Origin: Muribaculaceae bacterium
GTDB lineage: Bacteria > Bacteroidota > Bacteroidia > Bacteroidales > Muribaculaceae
Length of the DNA: 5,660 nt
NCBI GenBank assembly: GCA_029060585.1
Contig: JAIDTS010000224.1
Coordinates: forward strand, 1-5,660
Direction: 5' to 3'
The notes under the pieces were generated by a model, which worked only from the letters and a program-made list of their open reading frames with translations, had not been told where the DNA came from and searched no databases. How positions within the stretch are numbered: position 1 is the first letter of the stretch; the number at the start of each line of letters is the position of its first letter. Both the position numbers and the translations under genes were made by a program. Below are positions 1-5,660 of this stretch, in pieces.

Positions 1-727
1 TCAGATAGCCGATGACTTTGAGAATGGTATCCTGTCAGGCGACTGGGCCATCGAGACGGTTCTGGGAAAGAAGGCTGTAGGAGAGACTGCCCCCTTCATC
101 AAGTTCGTTCCCGGGGAAAACCGGATTTACGGAAACAACGGTTGCAACGTCATCAACGGACAGTATACTGCTGATTTTGCCGACGGTAAGATAAGTTTCA
201 GCAATCTCGCTGCGACTATGATGATGTGTGGCGAGACAAACCTCACGGATGCGGAGATTGGAGAAGCGCTTGGCCTTACGGTAAGTTATACCGTCAAGCC
301 TGGCAATGAGAATGAAAGCATACTCCGATTCTTTGATGCCGGAGGCAGGGAAGTGATGGAACTTATGCACCGCGATTTCCATTTCCTCGACGGAACATGG
401 GCTGTCGTCGCTATCGATGGTGAGAAGGTGGATGTCAAGGACATGAAGCTTGCGCTTGATGTCGATGAGAAACGCATGCACGGAAATACTGGATGCAACA
501 TCATCAACGGCGAACTGGAGACCGATATGGATGCCGCTAACTCCATATCCTTCTCGAGGATAGGCATGACCAGGATGGCTTGCCCCGACTCCGGATGGGA
601 GACGCGTATGATGGTGGCTCTTGAGGAAGCTGTGACTGCCAAAAAGCTCAGCGCAGACGAGATTGAATTTATAGGAAGCAACGGCAAGCAAGTGATGCTC
701 CTGAGAAAAACCTCCCCGATCGAATAA
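1..727 (+). CDS. Tandem META-domain (HslJ-like) protein, 5' end missing
   Basis: The reading frame is open from base 2 to a TAA at 725-727, giving 241 visible residues. The start lies outside the window, so any signal peptide or lipobox cannot be judged. Two META domains follow each other. The first covers about residues 12-121, with GNNGCN at 44-49 and a Cys at 76 (TMMMC). The second covers about 129-236, with GNTGCN at 161-166 and a Cys at 194 (RMAC). The pattern of a GD/GTW opening, an N-x-GCN-xxxG turn and a later Cys is the META family signature. E. coli HslJ, a small outer-membrane lipoprotein linked to novobiocin resistance, is the best known member, and Bacteroidetes often carry multi-domain versions at the cell envelope. 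The molecular function is unknown. The two GC-N turns are 24/29 identical in DNA (131-159 and 482-510), which suggests internal duplication. Family assignment is confident; role is not. Confidence 0.88.
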   Translation, partial: QIADDFENGILSGDWAIETVLGKKAVGETAPFIKFVPGENRIYGNNGCNVINGQYTADFADGKISFSNLAATMMMCGETNLTDAEIGEALGLTVSYTVKPGNENESILRFFDAGGREVMELMHRDFHFLDGTWAVVAIDGEKVDVKDMKLALDVDEKRMHGNTGCNIINGELETDMDAANSISFSRIGMTRMACPDSGWETRMMVALEEAVTAKKLSADEIEFIGSNGKQVMLLRKTSPIE

Positions 728-732
728 GACCC

Positions 733-1001
733 GCGTAGCCCCATAGGAGGGGAGAGCTCCAGCTCTCCCCAATACTGCGTAGCCCCCCGGATGGGAGAGC
801 TCCAGCTCTTCCCAATACTGCGTAGCTTCCCGGAGGGGAGAGCTCCAGCTCTCCCCAATACTGCGTAGCTTCCCGGAGGGGAGAGCTCCAGCTCTCCACA
901 ATACTGCGTAGCTTCCCGGAGTGGAGAGCTCCAGCTCTCCACAATACTGCGTAGCTTCCCGGAGTGGAGAGCTCCAGCTCTCCACAATACGGCGTAGCCC
1001 C
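733..1001. repeat. Array of six 43-44 bp palindrome-bearing tandem repeats
   Basis: Unit starts (GCGTAGC) are at 733, 777, 820, 863, 906 and 949, followed by a partial seventh unit (GCGTAGCCCC) at 992-1001. The first unit is 44 bp and the others are 43 bp. Every unit contains GGAGAGCT-CC-AGCTCTCC or a close variant, an inverted repeat with 8-10 pairs and a nominal 2-base centre, so a real hairpin loop would take in the inner pairs. The stem changes in a paired way: units 1 and 3 have GGGG/CCCC at the outer stem, units 5 and 6 have GTGG/CCAC, and unit 4 is the unpaired intermediate. The array fills most of the gap between the META gene and the S4 gene. No T-run follows any hairpin, so a classical terminator is not supported. 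It could act on mRNA stability or be a passive extragenic palindromic repeat. The minus strand is stop-free here only because the unit lacks stop triplets. Confidence 0.95.
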
Positions 1002-1003
1002 TT

Positions 1004-1059
1004 AAGACTGAAGACTCAAGACTGAAGACTTAAGACTCAAGACTCAAGACTGAAGACTA
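1004..1059. repeat. Eight-copy AAGACTN heptamer tandem repeat
   Basis: Eight consecutive 7 bp units begin at 1004, 1011, 1018, 1025, 1032, 1039, 1046 and 1053. The first six bases, AAGACT, are invariant, while the seventh reads G, C, G, T, C, C, G, A. The run starts three bases after the palindromic array ends and stops five A residues before the ATG at 1065, so it occupies the leader and ribosome-binding region of the S4 gene. Seven is not a multiple of three, but the repeat is outside the coding frame, so copy-number change would alter leader length rather than protein. No Shine-Dalgarno sequence is visible, and the A-rich AAGACTAAAAAA stretch may serve for initiation, as A-rich leaders do in Bacteroidetes (inference). 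Confidence 0.95.
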
Positions 1060-1064
1060 AAAAA

Positions 1065-1496
1065 ATGGAAGTAAGAATAGATAAATGGCTCTGGGCGATG
1101 CGTGTCTTCAAGACTCGAACTATAGCCACTGATGCCTGTAAGAAAGGTAGGGTAACAATGGGCGGACTCCCGGTGAAACCCTCACGAATGATAAAGGAAG
1201 GTGACGTGATTGAGGTGCGCAAACCTCCGATTACATACACTTTCCGCGTAAAGGCGACCACACAGAATCGTCTCGGCGCGAAACTCGTCCCGGACTATCT
1301 CGAGAATCTGACTCCACAGAGCCAATACGAACTTCTTGAGATGACAAAAATATCCGGATTCGTAGATCGCAGGAAAGGACTCGGTCGCCCGACAAAAAGA
1401 GATAGCCGTGAGATGTCCCGCTTTAAGGAAGACTCTTATGCCGATACGTATTTTCTTGACTGGGAAGACGAGGAAGACGAGGACGGCGATGACTAA
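1065..1496 (+). CDS. hslR: S4-domain RNA-binding protein, Hsp15/HslR family
   Basis: This 143-residue protein has an S4 RNA-binding domain at about residues 2-52: VRIDKWLWAMRVFKTRT at 3-19, the basic GRV turn at 28-30 and VKPSRMIKEGD at 37-47. This closely resembles E. coli Hsp15 (VRLDKWLWAARFYKTRA, then SKPSKIV), which binds stalled 50S subunits carrying peptidyl-tRNA and helps recycle them. A basic C-terminal stretch (DRRKGLGRPTKRDSREMSRFKED, about 101-123; written here only as a match to the DRRPDKKERRDLLRFK region) also aligns. Unlike E. coli Hsp15, it ends in an acidic tail (DWEDEEDEDGDD, 132-143), partly encoded by two copies of GAAGACGAG at 1464-1481. The ATG at 1065 is favoured because the S4 homology begins at once and the heptamer repeat lies directly upstream. 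No promoter is recognisable in the repeat-filled gap, so read-through from the META gene is possible. The family is secure; the exact hslR role is inferred. Confidence 0.9.
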   Translation: MEVRIDKWLWAMRVFKTRTIATDACKKGRVTMGGLPVKPSRMIKEGDVIEVRKPPITYTFRVKATTQNRLGAKLVPDYLENLTPQSQYELLEMTKISGFVDRRKGLGRPTKRDSREMSRFKEDSYADTYFLDWEDEEDEDGDD

Positions 1497-1504
1497 TGAA
1501 GTTG

Positions 1505-1540
1505 TTTTGACTTATTTTTATTAAGATTTCGTCAGGTTTG
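1505..1540 (+). promoter_or_regulatory. Weak candidate Bacteroidetes-type promoter for uvrA
   Basis: TTTTG at 1505-1509 resembles the -33 TTTG box, and CAGGTTTG at 1533-1540 differs from the -7 consensus TAnnTTTG by one base. The spacing is 23 bp, slightly over the usual 19-21. It is the best match in the 111 bp gap before uvrA, but chance occurrence in this AT-rich stretch is quite possible. Confidence 0.22.
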
Positions 1541-1563
1541 CGAGCAATTTTCGCTTCATACAT

Positions 1564-1589
1564 ATGCCGCGCTGGAATTGGCGCGGTAT
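1564..1589 (+). promoter_or_regulatory. Hairpin in the uvrA leader
   Basis: The arms ATGCCGCGC (1564-1572) and GCGCGGTAT (1581-1589) pair over 9 bp, with one G-U wobble, around the 8-base loop TGGAATTG. The right arm ends 18 bases before the uvrA ATG. The sequence that follows, TTGCTGTATTATTGAG, has no T-run, so an intrinsic terminator for the S4 gene is weakly supported. A leader structure affecting uvrA translation or mRNA stability is equally possible. The pairing is directly seen; the function is unknown. Confidence 0.5.
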
Positions 1590-1607
1590 TTGCTGTATTA
1601 TTGAGAT

Positions 1608-4427
1608 ATGGACAAAAGAAAGATTGAAATTAAAGGAGCAAGGGTCAACAATCTAAAAAACGTAGACCTTAGCCTACCTATAGGAGAATTCATTGTGATG
1701 ACCGGTGTCAGCGGAAGCGGTAAGTCTTCGCTGGCATTCGACACGCTTTATGCCGAAGGACAACGCCGATATGTGGAAAGTCTATCGGCTTATGCCCGCC
1801 AGTTTCTCGGTCGTATGGCAAAACCTGAGTGTGACTACATCAAGGGTCTCCCTCCGGCTATTGCCATCGAGCAGAAGGTCAATACTCGCAATCCTCGAAG
1901 CACCGTCGGCACTTCTACTGAAATCTATGACTATATGCGTATGCTTTTCGCTCGCGCAGGCCATACTTTTTCGCCTGTGACGGGTGAGGAAGTAAAACGC
2001 GAGACTATTGAGGAGATTGTTGCTCGGATTCTGTCTCTTCCTGAGGGTACAAGACTGGCTGTTCTTATAGAACTCAAGGTTCCTGAAGGAAGGGACCTTG
2101 CGACTCAGCTCGATATATACCTTAAGCAGGGATATTCCAGACTTGAGAAAGATGGTCGTTTCGAGTCCATTTCCGATGTTGTTGCAGGGTTGAGGAATGG
2201 AGAGGTTAGTGAGGCTGATGCCTCGGACTTCCGTCTCTTGATCGACCGTCTCGCGGTCAGCGGGGAGAAGGATGAGGTGTCAAGACTGACCGATTCGCTT
2301 GAGACTGCCTATTTCGAGGGTAGGGATAGATGTATCGTTAAGGTTTGGGGCGAGGATGGAGTTAAGGAAAGGGAATATTCGCGTCAGTTTTCCGCCGACG
2401 GAATAGAGTTTCGCGAACCGACGGACCTTATGTTCAACTTCAACAATCCTTACGGTGCATGCCCTACATGCGAGGGTTTCGGCAAAGTACTCGGAATTAG
2501 CGAGGACCTTGTCGTGCCTGACAAGACACTTTCGGTCTTCCAGGATGCCGTGATGTGTTTCCGCGGTGAGAAGATGAGCGAGTGGAAGCTGTGGCTGGTG
2601 AAACTCGCCCCCTCGATCGGGTTCCCTGTCCACAAGCCTTACATGGAGCTGACTCAGGAGAAAAAGGATATTCTTTGGCACGGGAAAGGACAGTGGGAAG
2701 GCATAGACGGCTTCTTCAGATGGGTCGATGAGAATCAGTATAAGATTCAATATCGTGTGATGAAGGCCCGCTACCGTGGAAAGACCGCATGTCCCGACTG
2801 CCATGGATCACGCCTGCGTCCCGACGCGGAATATGTCAAGGTTGGAGGAAAGAGCATTACGCAACTGGTAAGGATGCCGATTTCTGATCTTAAGAGGTGG
2901 TTTGATGAGCTCCGTCTTGATGAGACCGATTTTTCTATCGCTAAGCGTCTTCTCATCGAGATTCGCAACCGCCTTGACTTCATGGATAAGGTGGGATTGG
3001 GATATCTCACTCTCGACCGTCTTTCCTCTTCTCTATCAGGTGGAGAGAGCCAGCGCATCAATCTCGCCACCTCGCTTGGAAGTTCGCTTGTTGGTTCCCT
3101 TTATATTCTCGACGAGCCTTCCATCGGACTCCATTCGAGAGACACTGAGCGTCTGGTCGGTGTGCTTCGCAACCTTCAGAAGATCGGTAATACGGTTGTT
3201 GTGGTGGAACATGACGAAGATATTATGCTTGCGGCAGATGAAATTGTGGATATTGGTAAGGATGCTGGATCGAATGGCGGAACTATTGTATATCAGGGAA
3301 ATCTTAAGGAAGCGCTCGAGAAAGGGGATACCGGTGAGTCTTACACTCTCGATTACCTTACGGGAAAACGCACTATACCCGTGCCTCAGTTCCGCAGGCC
3401 GTGGAAGAAATTCGTTGAGGTTATCGGAGCGAGGGAGAATAATCTTAAGGGTATTGATGTGAAGTTTCCCCTCGGTGTAATGTCGGTGGTGACAGGAGTC
3501 AGCGGTAGCGGTAAGTCCACTCTTGTCAGGGAAATCCTCTATAAGGCTATGGTGAGGCTGCTCGGCGATCCGTGCGATTCTCCCGGCGCCCACAAGAAGA
3601 TCGGGGGCGACGTGCAGTCGGTCGGAGCTATCGAGTTCGTTGATCAGAATCCGATCGGGACATCCTCACGTTCGAATCCTGCTACCTACCTGAAGGCATT
3701 CGACGAAATCCGTAAACTCTTCGCCGAGCAACCGCTCGCTAAGCAGATGGGCTTTACTCCCGGCTTCTTCTCGTTCAATGCCGAAGGTGGTCGCTGCGAG
3801 GAATGTAAAGGGGAGGGTACCATCACTATTCCAATGCAGTTCATGGCGGATATCACGGTGGAATGCGAGGAATGCCACGGCAAGCGGTTTAAACAGGATG
3901 TACTCGATGTGGAATACCGAGGCAGGAATATACATGACTTTCTTGAGATGACGGTCGATGAATGTATCGAGTTCCTTCAGGAAGACGCTAAGAACTCTCA
4001 GGTTAAGAAGATAATAAAGAAACTGATTCCGCTTCGTGAAGTAGGTCTCGGCTACGTCAAGCTCGGACAGAGCAGTTCCTCTCTTTCCGGAGGGGAGAGC
4101 CAGAGGGTGAAGCTTGCCTATTTCATTTCGCAGGAGAAGCAGCCGCGCACAATGTTTATTTTCGATGAACCTACGACCGGTCTGCACTTCCATGATATAT
4201 CGACTCTCTTGAAGTCGCTCAACCGCCTTATAGAGGCCGGACACACGGTAGTGATTATTGAACACAACATGGATGTGATTAAAAGTGCCGATTGGGTGAT
4301 CGATATAGGGCCGGAAGGTGGCGATGCCGGAGGAAATCTGGTGATTGCCGGCACTCCGGAGGAGGTTGCGGCATGCGATCGGTCGTATACAGGAAAATAC
4401 CTTCGTGCAAAACTTGATGAAAAATGA
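1608..4427 (+). CDS. uvrA: Excinuclease ABC subunit A (UvrA)
   Basis: UvrA is the damage-sensing ABC ATPase of nucleotide excision repair; it scans DNA as a dimer and loads UvrB. At 939 residues it is full length (E. coli has 940). NBD I has Walker A GVSGSGKS at 33-40, signature LSGGESQR at 476-483 and Walker B LDEP at 501-504. NBD II has Walker A GVSGSGKS at 630-637, signature LSGGESQR at 826-833 and Walker B FDEP at 852-855. The UvrB-binding and DNA-contact insertions lie at about 130-250 and 289-394. CPTC (285-288) and CPDC (395-398) flank the second insertion as one zinc site, and CEEC (730-733) with CEEC (753-756) form the intact C-terminal zinc module. The ligands of the remaining zinc site are replaced (S122, T125, F261, D264). 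The ATG at 1608 is supported by immediate UvrA homology. There is no Shine-Dalgarno sequence. The stop overlaps the next gene by 4 bp. Confidence 0.98.
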   Translation: MDKRKIEIKGARVNNLKNVDLSLPIGEFIVMTGVSGSGKSSLAFDTLYAEGQRRYVESLSAYARQFLGRMAKPECDYIKGLPPAIAIEQKVNTRNPRSTVGTSTEIYDYMRMLFARAGHTFSPVTGEEVKRETIEEIVARILSLPEGTRLAVLIELKVPEGRDLATQLDIYLKQGYSRLEKDGRFESISDVVAGLRNGEVSEADASDFRLLIDRLAVSGEKDEVSRLTDSLETAYFEGRDRCIVKVWGEDGVKEREYSRQFSADGIEFREPTDLMFNFNNPYGACPTCEGFGKVLGISEDLVVPDKTLSVFQDAVMCFRGEKMSEWKLWLVKLAPSIGFPVHKPYMELTQEKKDILWHGKGQWEGIDGFFRWVDENQYKIQYRVMKARYRGKTACPDCHGSRLRPDAEYVKVGGKSITQLVRMPISDLKRWFDELRLDETDFSIAKRLLIEIRNRLDFMDKVGLGYLTLDRLSSSLSGGESQRINLATSLGSSLVGSLYILDEPSIGLHSRDTERLVGVLRNLQKIGNTVVVVEHDEDIMLAADEIVDIGKDAGSNGGTIVYQGNLKEALEKGDTGESYTLDYLTGKRTIPVPQFRRPWKKFVEVIGARENNLKGIDVKFPLGVMSVVTGVSGSGKSTLVREILYKAMVRLLGDPCDSPGAHKKIGGDVQSVGAIEFVDQNPIGTSSRSNPATYLKAFDEIRKLFAEQPLAKQMGFTPGFFSFNAEGGRCEECKGEGTITIPMQFMADITVECEECHGKRFKQDVLDVEYRGRNIHDFLEMTVDECIEFLQEDAKNSQVKKIIKKLIPLREVGLGYVKLGQSSSSLSGGESQRVKLAYFISQEKQPRTMFIFDEPTTGLHFHDISTLLKSLNRLIEAGHTVVIIEHNMDVIKSADWVIDIGPEGGDAGGNLVIAGTPEEVAACDRSYTGKYLRAKLDEK

Positions 4428-4873
4428 ACGGAAGATTATCTATGGCCGTCCTGATGGCGGTATGCATCCTTGCTGGCGGATGCAATAAGGAGAAAGGCAG
4501 CAGGGACCGTACCGAAGCGTCCGAGATGTTCTCTCGCATTTGCGAACTAACTAAAGAATATACCGGAAGACTTGAGGTAGCTCCCGACAGTGCCGACTGG
4601 GCCACGCTGTGTTCTGAGTTTGAGGAGAAGCTTGACAAGATTAGTTTCAGTTATCCTCCTGACACCGACCTGCTGCTTACAGAGGGACAGAACGATACCA
4701 TCCATTCCCTCATGCAGGAATACGTCAGGGTGCGCCGCGAGAGGATCGACGGTCTGCTGCATCCTGTTATTGAGAACGATTCGCTTGCCGTGTCCGATAG
4801 TCTTGATGTTGTGGAGGCTGCCGAGATTCCTATCGGGGGCTCAGCAGATGCATCTCGCAGTCGCGGCAATTGA
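4424..4873 (+). CDS. Small predicted lipoprotein of unknown function
   Basis: The product is 149 residues. The N-terminus is a lipoprotein signal: NGR, a hydrophobic stretch at about 7-18, then LAGGC with Cys20 as the likely lipidated residue. The lipobox is slightly atypical, with Leu at -4 and Ala at -3. The mature part is short, highly charged and probably helical, with acidic and basic residues mixed at about 28-110 (for example SEFEEKLDKI at 64-73 and EYVRVRRERI near 100), and ends in a Ser/Asp/Ala-rich tail. I recognise no known domain. The ATG at 4424 overlaps the uvrA stop as ATGA, so translational coupling is likely and the start is well placed. The last 14 residues are encoded in DNA that also encodes, on the other strand, the end of the U32 gene. 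Whether it has any link to DNA repair is not shown by the sequence. Confidence 0.8.
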   Translation: MNGRLSMAVLMAVCILAGGCNKEKGSRDRTEASEMFSRICELTKEYTGRLEVAPDSADWATLCSEFEEKLDKISFSYPPDTDLLLTEGQNDTIHSLMQEYVRVRRERIDGLLHPVIENDSLAVSDSLDVVEAAEIPIGGSADASRSRGN

Positions 4874-5660
4874 ATTCAAGCGTAAAACTATCCTTCCCGG
4901 ATTGAAGACTAAGGGGCTCGGAATATTTTCCGGTTCCCTTTTCTTTTTTACACATCCCTAGCTCGCGAAGGATGCAGTGGCGTGTTGTCATTACTCTGAT
5001 GTCGGCCACGTCTGATTTCTTCGACACCTCCATTGCCCTTGCTATCCTTTTTACTCCATGATCGCGGTATAAACGTTCGGCAAGCGTGTTGGCTACATTG
5101 TCGCGGAAGTCGAGTTTATCTGTCATATATGCGGCGTCTCCGTCCTCTTTCCTCCTGTAGCTGTATGGATAGGTCGTCTGGTTCGCTTCGTCGAGGGCTG
5201 CGATGGCTTGTCTTCTGATTTCGGTCAGTTCTCCGGCGGGAATGAATACGGTTGGCTCTATCTTGGATTTGAAGGAGTCAAGACGATATGGGGTGTTTCC
5301 AAGTTTGGAGAAGATAGGGGAGTAGTCCTGAGGCTTCTTGGCTACGTCGCGTGTGCACGTTAGCGGAATTCTTATTCGGCATCCCCTGTCGTCTGAAGCG
5401 GTGAGACCCGTATTGTCGAGAGTGAAGGAGACCCCGATTTTCCTTTGGGCTGTGGCGCGCTGGAGTTCCTTGTCCCATACCCGGTCAAAGGTTCGGTGGA
5501 TTTTGGCCCCCTTGGGTATTTCTACCGGTTTTGAGGTGATGATTCTTTTACCCTGAACTCCGTTTACCATGGCTCCTGTATAGTTTCCCTGAGCGTCGAA
5601 GAAACTGATGCCGTCGCCGTTGTTTAGTTTCTTTAGGTCTTCAATCTCTTCACCAAGCGA
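4830..5660 (-). CDS. U32-family peptidase / RlhA-like protein, C-terminal part
   Basis: The frame is open from the right edge of the window down to a TAG at 4830-4832, giving 276 visible residues. The internal ATG (complement of 5568-5570) is not the start, because homologous sequence (NNGDGISFFDAQGNYTG) continues upstream of it. The visible part shows the DUF3656-like middle domain (HRTFDRVWDKELQ through IPAGELTEIRRQAI) and then the C-terminal U32 tail, with a CX7C pair in TTRHCILRELGMCKKE and a CX2C pair in FNCRDCEM. U32 proteins such as RlhA, TrhP and UbiU/UbiV act in RNA or ubiquinone hydroxylation, and some hold a 4Fe-4S cluster on four cysteines; these four are candidate ligands (inference). 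Domain order fits RlhA, which hydroxylates 23S rRNA C2501. Family confidence is high, exact substrate uncertain. It runs convergently with the lipoprotein gene and overlaps it by 44 bp. Confidence 0.88.
   Translation of the reverse strand, partial: SLGEEIEDLKKLNNGDGISFFDAQGNYTGAMVNGVQGKRIITSKPVEIPKGAKIHRTFDRVWDKELQRATAQRKIGVSFTLDNTGLTASDDRGCRIRIPLTCTRDVAKKPQDYSPIFSKLGNTPYRLDSFKSKIEPTVFIPAGELTEIRRQAIAALDEANQTTYPYSYRRKEDGDAAYMTDKLDFRDNVANTLAERLYRDHGVKRIARAMEVSKKSDVADIRVMTTRHCILRELGMCKKEKGTGKYSEPLSLQSGKDSFTLEFNCRDCEMHLLSPR

Noticed and set aside
733..776. First hairpin as an intrinsic terminator for the META gene.
   Set aside because: The stem is strong, but AATACTGCG follows instead of a T-run, and the same hairpin recurs six times.
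35..987. Long open frames on the minus strand through the repeat array and across the META gene, encoding a repetitive Trp/Ser/Leu-rich peptide.
   Set aside because: The 43 bp unit has no stop triplet on the minus strand, so all three frames stay open, and because 43 is not a multiple of three the same peptides cycle through the frames. The upstream parts are antisense to a clear META gene. These are spurious proteins.
733..1001. Possible CRISPR array.
   Set aside because: The units are contiguous near-identical copies with no unique spacers, and there is no cas gene in the window.
2280..4265. Several long reverse-strand open frames inside uvrA.
   Set aside because: They are shadows of a full-length, well-conserved uvrA and show no recognisable domains.
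4903..4913. Isolated match to the heptamer repeat (GAAGACTAAGG).
   Set aside because: It is a single copy inside the U32 coding sequence, where it encodes ordinary residues.
5568..5570. ATG (minus strand) as the start of the U32 gene.
   Set aside because: The frame continues open to the window edge with family-like sequence, so the gene is cut by the window and this Met is internal.

Overview
The window looks like chromosomal DNA from a Bacteroidales bacterium, possibly a Muribaculaceae-like gut species. This rests on the Bacteroidetes character of UvrA and the U32 protein, tandem META-domain proteins typical of the phylum, and starts without Shine-Dalgarno sequences. The family-level guess is inference only. 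The content is mostly housekeeping, and the unusual material is in one intergenic region and in details of UvrA.

Layout. Positions 1-727 (+) hold the 3' part of a gene for a protein with two META (HslJ-like) domains. Positions 728-1064 carry no gene but two different repeats back to back. The first is six 43-44 bp units (733-1001), each built around a near-perfect palindrome. The second is eight AAGACTN heptamers (1004-1059) that end five bases before the next start codon. Positions 1065-1496 (+) encode an Hsp15/HslR-type S4 RNA-binding protein with an acidic tail. A 111 bp gap with a 9 bp stem hairpin precedes uvrA (1608-4427, +), the nucleotide excision repair damage sensor. The uvrA stop overlaps the start of a small lipoprotein gene (4424-4873, +) in an ATGA arrangement. 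From the right edge a U32-family peptidase/hydroxylase-like gene (4830-5660, -) runs convergently, and its 3' end overlaps the lipoprotein gene by 44 bp.

How the genes relate. uvrA and the lipoprotein gene are probably co-transcribed and translationally coupled. The S4 and U32 proteins both belong to families tied to ribosomes or RNA, but they are on opposite strands and there is no sign of a shared pathway. I see no tRNA, rRNA, CRISPR array, transposase or phage gene. No new multi-gene system is evident. The best candidates for a second look are the palindromic array, which shows compensatory stem changes and a homogenisation gradient, the heptamer repeat at the S4 gene start, and the coordinated loss of one complete zinc site in UvrA.
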